A stretch of DNA of 43,788 bases from Allomyces macrogynus ATCC 38327. Lineage: Eukaryota > Blastocladiomycota > Blastocladiomycetes > Blastocladiales > Blastocladiaceae. The stretch's first letter is position 1, and every line of letters starts with the position of its first letter. A model generated the notes under the pieces. The model saw only the letters and a program-made list of their open reading frames with translations. It did not search any database and was not told where the DNA came from. Of the stretch, positions 22,539-32,862 are shown in pieces. The translations under genes and the position numbers were made by a program. The stretch spans positions 172,158 through 215,945 of the forward strand of contig GG745360.1 of NCBI GenBank assembly GCA_000151295.1, written 5' to 3'.

Positions 22539-23554
22539 CTAGTTCTTCTTCTTGCTGTTGAGCGCCGACTTGGAGTCGGCCTTCTTGAGCGCGGCCTCCT
22601 TTCTCGGCACGAGCCAGCGCCTGGCGTGCGCGCACAAGGCGGTAGCTGCCCTCTGTGTCCATGGCCCAGTCCCAGAAGCGGAACGACGTCGCGTCTGTTG
22701 AAATAATTGCGGAGAAAAAAGTGGTCAGAGTCTGATCCACAACGCATCAGGCAAGCCAAACATAACGAACGTACAGTTGCCGATGAAGTTCTGGTGGTGG
22801 AAGTCGTGGTGGTCGGCGCCCGACCAGAACGGGATCCAGTTGTGCAGCGACCACGGGAAGTCGTATCCCGAGTGCGCGTCAATCGCCTGCACCGTGCGCA
22901 CAATCGACCAGAAGAGCATCGTGAAGACGTGGAACTCGAACCCGGCCGCCGCATAGAGCATGGGCCCGAGGAACGTGCCAATTGCGAGGATCACAATCTC
23001 GTAGGGCGACGCGTACTCGGCGGCCAACCCAACGGGCGCGGCAAACTCGTGGTGCTGCTTGTGGATGAACTTGTAGGCCTTTGGGAACTCGTGAATGATG
23101 CGGTGCGCCCAGTAGTGGTAGGCGTCCTCGATGACCATGAACAAGAAGGTCTGCGCGAGAATCGCGGGCCACGACGGCAACGGCGTCTCGGCGACCTTCA
23201 TGCCGAGCATTTGCGCGGCCGGATGGAACCCGAGCATCATGGGCAGCTCAATCAGGTAGTGGCCCCAGAGCACGCCGCGCAGACACTTCCACCACTGCTC
23301 ATTGGTGATATGCTTGTCCTCTTGGATCTTGTACTTTTGCAGCGCCGGAATGTGGTCGGCAATCATGAACGGGATCATCCGGCCAAAGTAGACGGCCTCG
23401 TGCACGACAAACGAGATGACCGTCAGCGTGACGAGCTGGTTTGGGCCCTTTGAAAAAACCCGACCAGGTGCGGTCGAGCCAGGTGAGGCCGTTGGCGTCT
23501 GGGCCTTGCAGCCACTCGGACGGGTCCCATGCCGAGGCGAAGACGGAGGCGGCC
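22539..23554 (-). CDS. ERG25: C-4 methylsterol monooxygenase (ERG25), 5' exon unresolved
   Basis: Non-haem di-iron oxidase of the ER membrane that starts removal of the C-4 methyl groups in sterol synthesis. The three histidine clusters are present: HYWAHRIIH, HKQHHEF and HHDFHHQNF. Hydrophobic segments include HYLIELPMMLGF and VILAIGTFLGPMLYAAAGF. An 80-bp intron (22695-22774, GTACGT...CAACAG) joins FIGN to YATSFRFWDWAMD, the family's usual GNYSTSFRWWDY block. The C-terminus, in a frame reached by dropping one A of AAA near 22,600, ends SKKKN, a KKxx ER-retrieval signal. Another single-base slip near 23,453 (T6/A3 run) separates WSGFFKGP from NQLVTLTVISFVVHEA. The most 5' exon I can place begins after an acceptor at 23,555 (ASVFASAWDPSEW); the start codon lies upstream and was not located. 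Confidence 0.92.
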
Positions 23555-23605
23555 CTGGGCGGGGACGCGACGGTCAGTACGCGATGGACGAGACGAATTT
23601 TTCCA

Positions 23606-23621
23606 GGGGGGGGGGGGGGGG
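23606..23621. repeat. G16 homopolymer
   Basis: Sixteen consecutive G on the plus strand, followed by more G-rich sequence (CGGGTGGGAGGTGGG). It could form a quadruplex and lies in the 5' region or first intron of ERG25. Length errors are likely here. Confidence 0.95.
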
Positions 23622-23888
23622 CGGGTGGGAGGTGGGCGGAGGAGCACGAGGGCAGCGCGGCACGGCGCCCATGACGCGCCATGACGCGCCGTGATCCGAC
23701 GCGGCGGCACGGCACAGCGAGGCGTGGATAGGGAGGGACAGGACAGCGGACACGGCGGTTTGGTTGTCCAGCGGAGCGGGGTTGGGCGGTGGTTGGGCGG
23801 TGGGAGGGGTTGGCCAGCCGACAGAGTTTTTGGCCCGCCAGATTCGAGTGGGCGACGGAAGGGTCAATGGGAACAGCGGGGCGCAGGC

Positions 23889-23938
<50 letters not shown>

Positions 23939-23939
23939 C
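23889..23939. repeat. (CGA)n microsatellite, about 16 units
   Basis: Uninterrupted ACG/CGA triplets between ERG25 and TWNK. Open in all frames, but no gene supports translation. Confidence 0.97.
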
Positions 23940-24844
23940 ACTGAGCACTGGTGCGTATTGCAAACATTGGGGGGCCGTATCGATGCCAAGAGGCAGTTTT
24001 CGCGACGACAAGCGATGCAAGCGTGTCGTGATCGCGCCGAAGTCGCGCCAGGGCGGCGGTTCAGGTACGGCCCGAACAATCACACCGTGCAACACGACCA
24101 CACGCAACGCCCGAGCAAATTGCATGCATGACCGCCATCCATCGTGCCGCGCTCGTACGTCGTGATGGGTGTGGTGGATGGGAGAAGATGGGCGAGATAG
24201 AAGCTGGTGGTCGCGACGTACATGGTGGCGAGAGGAGAGCGCAGCAGTTCAAACAGCGCACAAGGAGGAGCGAGCAAGAGGCAGCCGGCGCGCGGAGGAC
24301 GAGCGAATCTGCAGCCGAGAAGAAGACGAGGACGCGCGTCAGCACGGAGTCGAGATTGGCGGCGGGCTTGAAGCTGACGAGATCACAGCAAGGCGAGATG
24401 CGGTGATCCAACGGGACGACGGGGACACTGACCAGCAAGACGAGCTGGACGCGCGAGTTGCAGCGGCGCCAAAGAGTTGAAGCTGGAGTGGACTTGGACG
24501 GTCGACGAATGGCGTCGAGAGAGAGAAGCCGCGAGCGCGAGGACGAAGGCAAAGGCTCGGTTGACGAAGGGCAGCGGCGGCGGCAGTGGCAACGGGCAAG
24601 ATTCGCCAAGCGCGAGCTCAACCGCCGCGCAAAGTGCGGTGGCGGCCAGCGTGTGTTGGCAGGCGTGAGTAACGTGGTTTCCAGGCCGCTGTCACGCCGC
24701 GGCCCACCGCAACCGCTCCACCGCACAGAACCGCACCGCAAGCGATCACAACGACGCCGCGGCATCACTGTTCATCAACAGCCGACTCGACGACGACGCT
24801 CGACAGCCATCAACCCCGCTCGCAACGCTGCAACACCCACCGCC

Positions 24845-26694
24845 ATGGCCGCCGTCCTGCCGCGGCGTCTCGCCGCACACGCCCGGGCGTCCGCCCTTGC
24901 TGCAGCCACCATCAGCGCACGCCATGCTCGTTTTGGCCCGCAGTCGGTCTCCCTTTCCCGCCAGCGATGGCCATCACCATGCCCGCCAGCCCCTGCAAGA
25001 GCGCACGCATTCAGCACCAGCACCGCGCTATCCGTTCGCCGATCCGACGTGCGCCATGCCGACGACGGCGAATACTACGAAATGCCCAACGAGCAGCAGT
25101 TGCCCGCCTCGTACTTTGACGAAGACGACGACTTGCCGCTCGCTTCGGAAACCTCCACGCCGCCGCCCGCCTTTATCTCGGACTTGGCACACACCGAGCT
25201 CATCCCATCCGTGACCGATTCCGGCGACCTGGCGGCCGGCGTCGCCACGGACTCCGCTGCATTCGACGACTTCCTGTCCTCGCCCGTCCCGCCGCCCGAC
25301 CCAAACGATGCCGCGCTCGCACACGACGACGATGCACCCATTCCGACGCCCGACGAGGACATGTACCCGCTCGCCTGTGCCGAGCATGCGCCCGATGAGC
25401 ACCCGCCACACGTGCCGTATTCGCAGCAGATGAAGGGATTTGTGCGGCCCATGGATTTCCGCGCGCAATTGTTCCAGACGCTGCGCGACCCGACCAGTTT
25501 CTGGGGCCATCCACTGCCCGCCGATTTCCCGACGCTGGCCAAGGCACTGAAGGGTCTGCGGCTCGGCGAAATGACGGTCTTCACGGGTCCGACGGGCGCA
25601 GGCAAGACGACGTTTCTCACGCAGTACTCGCTCGCACTGATGCAGACGGGTGTGAGGTGCTTGTCGTCGCCATTGTCGTGCAATACATGACATCTGTGCT
25701 TTCACAGTTGCAGTCGACTGATTTGTGAAACATCACAGGACATTGTGGGGCAGCTTTGAGCTCCCAAACCACGTCCTGCAGCGCAAAATGGTCTGCCAGC
25801 TGCGCAAGAAGCGGTTCCACGACTTTACCGAAGCCGAATTGGGCGAATCCTTGGAAGTCTTGCAACGAGTGCGTGCTCAATCCTCGTCTCATTTCCCCCC
25901 TCCCGATCCCACGATTCCGGCTCTGACCAGCTGCATCCGCATCTCGTAGCTTCCGCTGTGGATGCTGCCCTTCTACGGCACCACGAGCATCTCCAACATT
26001 CTCGACTCGATGGCCCGCGCGGTCGAAGAGCACGGCGTGCAGCACATTCTGCTCGACAACCTGCAGTTTTTCCTGTCGGCACAGGGCGACCGGTACGACT
26101 CCTCACCCTCCTCCATTCTTTCCGCCCTTTCTCACGTCGCCGCGCCCCTACTCCATCACTAGTTTCGTCGACAAGCTGCAAATCCAAGAAAACGCCGTGC
26201 ACGAGATCCGCCAATTCGCGTCGTCCAAGAACGTGCACGTCACGGTCGTCGCGCACCCGCGCAAGGAGCTCGGCACGTCGAAACTCACCATCGACAGCAT
26301 TGCCGGGACCGCCAAGACCGCACAGGAGGCCGACAATGTCCTGTTGCTGCAGCGCACCGACCGCGGGGACATGACGCTCGAAATTCACAAGAACCGGTTC
26401 GATGGGTCGATTGCTCGGATTCCGCTCGCGTTTAGCGAGGATGGCGCCGTGGTATGTTTCATGGTTTTGGATTGTGGGCGATGGGGTGAGAGGCGGGCGG
26501 AGGGACTTACGGTTGGTTCTGACGGATAGTATTCGGAAAAGTTTGGTCAAGATGAGGACGCAAGCGCGACGGCGCCGCAAAAGCAGTCGAGGTCGTCGTG
26601 GGGGTCGAGGACGGGCACGAGCAGTTCGAAAAGTTCGACTGGGACCGGGCTCCGACGTGGGATGATGTTTGGCGACGGAAGCGGCGTCTTTTAG
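24845..26694 (+). CDS. TWNK: Twinkle-type mitochondrial replicative helicase lacking the primase-like half
   Basis: Ring-shaped DnaB-like 5'-3' helicase acting at the mitochondrial DNA fork. Five exons close in phase: 24845-25656, 25739-25868, 25950-26092, 26163-26451, 26530-26694, giving 512 residues. It starts [20 protein letters not shown], an Arg/Ala presequence. Residues about 70-190 are acidic and proline-rich, and the helicase starts near 195. Walker A is GPTGAGKTT (residues 248-256). Then come [28 protein letters not shown], Walker B in [18 protein letters not shown], and [16 protein letters not shown] with IHKNRFDG. All match the Twinkle helicase core. The Cys-rich zinc module and TOPRIM fold that precede it in longer Twinkle proteins are not visible; acidic low-complexity sequence takes their place. 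The Ser/Gly-rich tail has no known role. Confidence 0.93.
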
Positions 26695-26768
26695 CGCCGC
26701 ACGTTTGTCGTGATGCTGCTCGTTTTGTTCTCGGTTTTGCTTGGGTCGCTGGGTGATTTGGGCATGAT

Positions 26769-26897
26769 NNNNNNNNNNNNNNNNNNNNNNNNNNNNNNNN
26801 NNNNNNNNNNNNNNNNNNNNNNNNNNNNNNNNNNNNNNNNNNNNNNNNNNNNNNNNNNNNNNNNNNNNNNNNNNNNNNNNNNNNNNNNNNNNNNNNN
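26769..26897. other. assembly gap of 129 N
   Basis: Undetermined bases just downstream of TWNK. The flanks show no repeat that would explain the gap. Confidence 1.
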
Positions 26898-28878
26898 ACG
26901 GCGGACAGTGCCGATCGGCCATGCTCAATGACATCTTTGAAGCAGCGCTGTTCATGGCCACGATCCGCGTATACCTCATCTGTCACATTGAATTCGCTCA
27001 GTTTTGCTGCAGTCGTCATAATGTCAAGGGTGGATGCTGAGCGGAATCCAAAAGTGTGGCCCTGCGCGGATATTTTGCGGTGCACAAAACATCATCGTGA
27101 ATGGCTTCCAATTCGCGTCTGTTGTTTCCTGTTGGGCGGTCATTCACACACGCAAGTTGCAAGATGAACGATGGGTCAAGCCATGCAATCGACGTGTAGA
27201 AAACAAGATGCAGCACCGGTGCTCAATATAAACATGAATCCGCCGCAACGACAGGCTGAGATTGAGAAGCATGGAAAGTATGAGCAAGTGAGGTCGCTCG
27301 AAATGATTTGTGTCGCTCCGGCTTGTTCGGCCGCCATTCGTGCCGTTGTGACCACATTTCGTGAAGGGGCACCATAGCACCATGTACAGGAACCGGCTGT
27401 CGGGATCAACACCATTTCTCAGGGGCTCATATTTTGCTGCCTTTGCTCCATGAATATTTCCAACAGCCGTCGTGTGCTGATGGACCAGTTGCGTTATGTT
27501 GTGGGGCAGAGCTCAATGATCATGGTGGCGCACGCACAAAATTGGATGGGAAGAAGCGTTCAAACGAGCACGCCTGCGCGCGACCGCCCGATTTTATTAA
27601 TGACCAACTCTACCGGATCGTCCACGCCAGGCTTGCATCAGTGAAGCGTTGCCACATCGCCAATCCAACCCAAGACGCTAGACTTGGTGGGCAGAAAATG
27701 GGGCGATCTGTCCTCCCTCCGTGCCGCGCTCTGCCCCACTCTGCCCATGCCCGCGATTTGGTCACGGCCACCGACGTCCACCATGATGCAGGCGCGCGTC
27801 GGTGCACCGCGGTAACACGCGGATTGGAACCGCAACACCGGGCAACCGTAATAGCTCGCGCTCATAGAAGTCGTCACGCGCGACTTGACCTGAACGCTCA
27901 GGACGACTTGCCACGCTCAGGGCGGGTCAGCGCGTGTGGGGCAATGTGTGGTGCATGCCCGCGCCAGTCGCGCGCGAACGGGCGCTGTCTCTCTGCGCGC
28001 GGTCGTGAGCCAGCAACACGATTAGCTGGTGGCTGTGGGTTGGCGACAGACGGCAAGGGAGGGCCACGAACAGCCGTGATGGAACGTGACCGCGACAGGC
28101 GGGTTTTGGGCGGCTCTAACGTTGTTCGGATGCTGTCGGTCGTTGTCGGTTGGAGGAAAAAGATCACGCAAACTTTGATCTGAGGTCAGGTGTGAACTGG
28201 TTCGGACCGGTTTGGTCGGTCGAGCGAGGAAAAGCTACACGCAAAAGGGAACGAACAGGTAACTTTGAAACCCCCTGCGTAAATGGAACAGCCACGGCTC
28301 TAGTTGATCGCTGCTGACCGGTTTCGTTTGCTTTTCATTTCGTGCGATCAAAAAATGTCGACTTTGAGCGCCTATAGTCTGGCCTGCGCGCAGGCCAGAC
28401 TATAGGTTGGCCATGGCATCGCGCCCAAAGCCAGCTGAGGTTCATAAATACATGGCCATTGGCTCAAACATTTGAAAGCGCGACTTGTTGGTCTGCCGCG
28501 TCGAGAAGCGAGCCGCTCTGGCTCAAGAGCACGTGACCGCGTTGACCACAACCAGCTCGCATCGCCCGCGATCGCCTACTGCACGTCGTCGACGAAGCAC
28601 AGACGGGTCGCAGCCGTGCCGCATCCAGCTTTCTGTTGCCCGGGAAACAGCCACCAACCTTCCGCAGTCCATTCTGGGCCGGAACCGACGTCATTCGCTG
28701 CTGTCCGCCCACCTGCGAAGCCGCCGCCCACTGATCTGCGATACTTGCGACACCGGACTGGAACTGGACGCGACGCTTCCACCGCTGTGGTCACATCCCG
28801 CACCCACCGCTCCCAATCAATTTTCGGCCTACCCCGTTTCTTTCGGCTACTTCGACTTCCCGCCGCTATCTCGTCACC
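26898..28878. other. long intergenic stretch with a perfect palindrome
   Basis: Nearly 2 kb without a supported gene. The longest forward frame (27,434-28,183) shows no domain or motif. The stretch contains the 36-bp palindrome at 28,371 and, at its right end, the promoter and leader of the AP-1 sigma gene. Confidence 0.45.
28371..28406. repeat. perfect 36-bp palindrome
   Basis: The left arm CCTATAGTCTGGCCTGCG is followed directly by its exact reverse complement with no spacer. It can extrude as a cruciform or, if transcribed, fold as an 18-bp hairpin. Confidence 0.97.
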
Positions 28879-29521
28879 ATGCCGGTGCGTTTGCGCCGAA
28901 GAATACGGCCTAGGCAAATGACCAACCTGACAACGATATTCCACCAATTACGACTAGATCCGCGCCTTCCTCCTCTTCTCGCGGCACGGCAAGATCCGGC
29001 TCAAGAAGTTTTTCGCGACGCAGTCGACGACCGACCGCGCCAAGCTCACGACCGACGTGATGACAACCGTCTTGGCGCGCAAGCACGGCATGTGCAATGT
29101 CGTCGAGTACAAGGGCGACCGCAAACTCATCTACAAGCGCTACGCGAGCCTCTACTTTTGTGCCGTCTGCGACTGGACCGACAACGAGCTCTTGACGCTC
29201 GAAGTCATCCACCGCTACGTGCAGTCGCTCGACCAGTACTTTGGCAACGTGTGCGAACTCGATATCGTGTTCCACTTCCAGTCGGCCTACCAGATCTTGG
29301 ACGAGCTGATTATTGGCGGTGCGTTGTCTATCGCCTTGTCCTGGGACTTGGCGTTGAGGAGAGACGGTGGGCGCTGATCGTTGTGGGGTTCGTCGGTCGG
29401 GTTTCTAGGCGAGCAAGTCGAGTCGAGCGCCAAGGAAACGGCCAAGGTCATCAAAAAGATTGACGAGCTCGAGGCCGAGTCGAGCGGCGTGCCGTCGCTC
29501 TTGCAGCAGATCGTCGCATAG
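28879..29521 (+). CDS. APS1: AP-1 clathrin adaptor complex small subunit sigma
   Basis: Small chain of the AP-1 adaptor, which sorts cargo into clathrin vesicles at the trans-Golgi and endosomes. Three exons close in phase: 28879-28884, 28958-29318, 29409-29521, giving 159 residues (family about 155-165). The first exon codes only for Met-Pro. The core reads IRAFLLFSRHGKIRLKKFF, VEYKGDRKLIYKRYASLYF, LLTLEVIHRYVQSLDQYFGN and VCELDIVFHFQSAYQILDEL, with VCELDI and DEL as in sigma-1 rather than sigma-2 or sigma-3. The tail ESSAKETAKVIKKIDELEAE forms the usual C-terminal helix. Both introns have GTGCGT donors (73 and 90 bp). Confidence 0.95.
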
Positions 29522-29739
29522 GCCGCCGACAACGACAGGTGTTCAAGGGCGGGCCGCCACGAGGGGAGGGACTGCAAATTTGGAGGACTTTATGCCGCCC
29601 GGTGTTCGTGCTGACCCTGATTGAATGAAATCGTCATTGGTTACCCGCACCCCGTTCATTTCCATTGTCATTTGTGCAAAACCAGTCTCGTTCCCACAGA
29701 TCATAGTCTCTTTCCCCACCAGCCATCTCCCGTCATGCA

Positions 29740-32446
29740 TCACGACAGCTGCGCCTGCGACTTGCGCACCGACGCGCGCGACCCCGGCCGCGACGGCCCC
29801 GAACTCGGCGGTTTCTTGGACGACGGCGGCCGCGGCCCATCAGCACCCGACGCAGGTCGCGTCGGCGACTTGGGCACCTCCGCTCCGGACGCTGGCCGTG
29901 TGGGTGACTTGTGCGCCTCCGCACCCGACGGCGGCCGAGTCGGCGACTTGGGCGGTGCCTCGGCACTCTTGGTTCCAGACGCCGGGCGTGATGGCGACGT
30001 CGGTGCCGGTGCGGCTGCCGCATCCGTGGGCGGTGAGGGCGCCGCGTCCGTTGGTGAACCCTCAGGTACCGCTGCCACGGTGGCGAGCGGCTTGGACGAC
30101 GCGGGGCGCGACTTGGAAGACATTGGGCGGGACTTGGACGAGCCAGGGCGTGACGAGAGGTTGGTGTTCGAGAAGGCACGGGCGGGCGCTGCGAATCCTT
30201 CGCCAAACAGGAGCGTGATTTCGCGCGCGGCGTTGAACGGTGAGTCGGACCCATGGAGCGCGTTCTTGGACCCGTCGGTGCCGTAGATGGCGCGCAGACT
30301 AGAGGGTGGGCTGGTGAGTGAGTGGAGAGTCAAGAGAGGTCGAGAGGAACGCGATTGTACGTGTCGGGCGCGACTTCGCGGGCCTTAATCGCATTCGTCG
30401 GGCCCATCGTTTCCCTAGTGAGCCTCTCGTCAGTCCTCGCCCTCACTCAAACGAGCTACCAAGACCGCACGTACCGCCACGCCTGAATCGCGTCCTCCTT
30501 TTCCAGCACCAACGCGTAAATCGGCGCCGACGCCATCCACTCGGTCAAATCCGTGTAGAACGGCTTGCCCACATGATCCACATAAAACTCCTGTGCCTGC
30601 TCGAGCGTCATTTGGAACTTCTTGAACTCGACAATCGTGAAATTCGTCTTGAGGATGCGCTCCATGATCTCGTCCCCCTTGGTGCCCGCGACATCCGGCT
30701 TGATCAGCGCCAACGTGCGCTGCAGTTCCGGCATCCGCGTGGGCAAATTCGACGGGTGGGGGAAAAACAGCCCGTACTCGCGGTGCGCCGCGTCGTGGTC
30801 GGGCGACGTCCACACGCCCACGCGCGCCGCATCGGTGCCGTACTCGGCGCGCAAGGATCTCGGCACGGTCGCACGTGCCGCTGCTGGATCCATCGGGCCG
30901 GCCATTTCGTTCCAGTGCACGATCGCGTCGTCGCCCTTGACGACCAGCACCTCGATCGAACCTTCCGACCAGTACGCGATTTTCGCATCGAGGTCGTCGC
31001 ACGGACCGAACCAGGAATCGAGCATTTCGCGCGTCGCCGTCACTTGCGTGCGCTTGTGGATCTCGTACCCGCGCGCCAATATGCGCGCGACAATTGACTC
31101 GACCTTGTCGGCGCTCGCGGCCACGTCGGGGCCCAGCGCGAGGACCGTCATGGTCACGTCGGTCGAGATCGGAACCGCGGGTAACGCGGAAATGCTCGGC
31201 GCGAAGAGAAGCTCCAAGTCGCGTTGCGCCGCTGCGGGACTGTCCGACCCGTACGTGCCATTGTGCGTCCCCGCGTGCCCGTACAGCGCGCGCAGCGACC
31301 GCGGCGCGACTTCGCGCGCGTGTGCGGCGGACGCAGGGCCGAGCAAGTCGCGCCAGGTCGTGACAGCCTCGTCGCGGCCGAGCAGGAGCGCGAGACACGG
31401 GCCCGACGTCATGTACTGCACGAGGTCTGCGAAAAACGGTCGGTCTGTGTGCTCGGCGTAGAAGGCCTGGGCCTGCTCGACGGTCAGCCATAGCCGCTTC
31501 TGCTTGACGATCGTGAATCGGTTCGACTTGATCGTGCCGAGAATCTCGTCGACAATGTGCGGGACCATGGCTTCGGGCTTGATGATGGCCACGGTGAATT
31601 CGCCCTCGTGTAAGTCGGACGCCGACGCGTTGGCCGAGACGGGGGCCGCAGTCACGGCGAATGCGCCGGGGGTGAATTCGATCCCCGGGCGGATGATCTG
31701 CGGGATGTCGATGTCGGGGATGATCTATGCGCGCGGAAGGTGAGAGCATGCTCCGGGATGTCGCAGAACGTGCCGCAAGCGAGATCCGTGCCGGCTTGCG
31801 CTCCTTGGTAATCTTGTTCAAGTCGGTTTGCTCCTTGATGATGCGCTCGAGCTGCGGCGAGTTGGCGCCCTTGACGAGCTCAACGAGCACACCGCACTAG
31901 TGAGGCAAAAGAAGCCCGTCAAATCGAGGCCCAGCGAGTTATGGCGAGTCAAGTACAGCAAACGCACCACCCATACGGAAAACATCGGGCAGCTCTTGTT
32001 GTGCCACGCTTGGAAATAGTTCATCTTGTCGGTTTGCGCCTGCGATTCCAATGCGATCGTCAGCGGCCGGAAGTCACGCACTCCCGCAATCGCCACGGTG
32101 CTCCGTACCTGGACGAAGCTGACGGCCTCGGCATAGTCGACCTTGAGCCGCTTGAAAACGCCGGCCATGACCTCGCATGGGCCGCAGAAATGTGGGTACA
32201 TGTCCACGACTGATCTCGAGTCAGCACCACGCTCGACGACGAACCGGCACGGGTGGAGAGCGTACCGACGACGGCCTCGGTTGAGTTCAAGTGCTCGAGC
32301 AGGTCCTCATCCGTCGCAATTTTCTGGGATCGCCGTCGAGGATCAGCGATCACTTGCCGGAACTGCATTTACAGCGCAAGGACGGCCGCGACGCACACCG
32401 AAATCACTTCCTCGAGCTTCTTGCCGCCGGTACCAGGACGGGCCAT
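29740..32446 (-). CDS. NME8: NME8-like thioredoxin plus triple NDK-domain axonemal protein
   Basis: TXNDC3/NME8 family, an axonemal dynein-associated protein in flagellated eukaryotes. Exons: 32446-32399, 32323-32266, 32209-32109, 32039-31977, 31896 to about 31,770, 31724-30475, 30414-30361, 30298-29740. The thioredoxin domain has VVVDMYPHFCGPCEVMAGVF (redox CGPC kept, the usual Trp before it is Phe). Three NDK-like domains follow: FTVAIIKPEAMV...NGTYGSDS, then a divergent second one, then 'TLALIKPDVAGTKGDEIMER' ... NALHGSDSP. Only the third keeps the active-site His; the first has Tyr. The 130-residue tail repeats KSPTRPxSGAE. The fifth-to-sixth exon junction (about 31,725-31,780) has a good acceptor before IIPDIDIPQII but no in-phase GT donor, so a small indel or a rare donor is likely there. 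Confidence 0.9.
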
Positions 32447-32862
32447 GGTGTCGAATCGTGCGTTGTTGGGTCAAGGGGGACTGGGTGCAATTGCTGGTTC
32501 CGGCCAGTTCGAAGTCAATTTGTGTCGCGGCGTCGGAGTGCTTGCAGAATGTTGGCAACGTTGTGCGGGAAGTTGCAGCTCGGACTGGCGACTTGGCAGC
32601 GGGCGGGTGATTGGGGTTGATCGCTGATCAGAAGGCGACAAAAAGCGCGAGACGTGTTCTGGCTTGCCGGCAGCTTTTCGACCGGCAAACCCGTGAATAA
32701 TGTGACAAAGCAAACCCCGAACTGCACATATACCCAACCGAAGCTGACCAGATTGGTACGGCGGCGACTAGACTGACATCTCTCGACGAAAAGGAGCCAA
32801 GAGCAACGACACCGAACGACACGCCCACTAACGCGAAATTAAATGAAGACGAGCAAGAATAC
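32447..32862. other. NME8 promoter / deubiquitinase 3' region
   Basis: About 0.4 kb between two minus-strand genes. No separate gene is visible. Confidence 0.4.

Larger units (their letters stand above)
23555..24844. other. head-to-head region between ERG25 and TWNK
   Basis: Contains the missing ERG25 start, both promoters, the G16 run and the CGA microsatellite. The 24,170-24,600 part is strongly purine-rich on the plus strand. Long frames here on both strands are compositional (Arg/Glu/Ser-rich) and show no domain. Confidence 0.45.

Noticed and set aside
24061..24844. long Arg/Glu- and Ser-rich frames on both strands upstream of TWNK
   Set aside because: The strand asymmetry is a purine-rich tract. 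The frame is continuous with TWNK, but the presequence begins at ATG 24845 and nothing upstream resembles the family.
27434..28183. 249-codon plus-strand frame in the long intergenic stretch
   Set aside because: No recognisable motif, no splice or start context worth noting, and a biased Arg/Ala/Cys composition expected by chance in GC-rich DNA.
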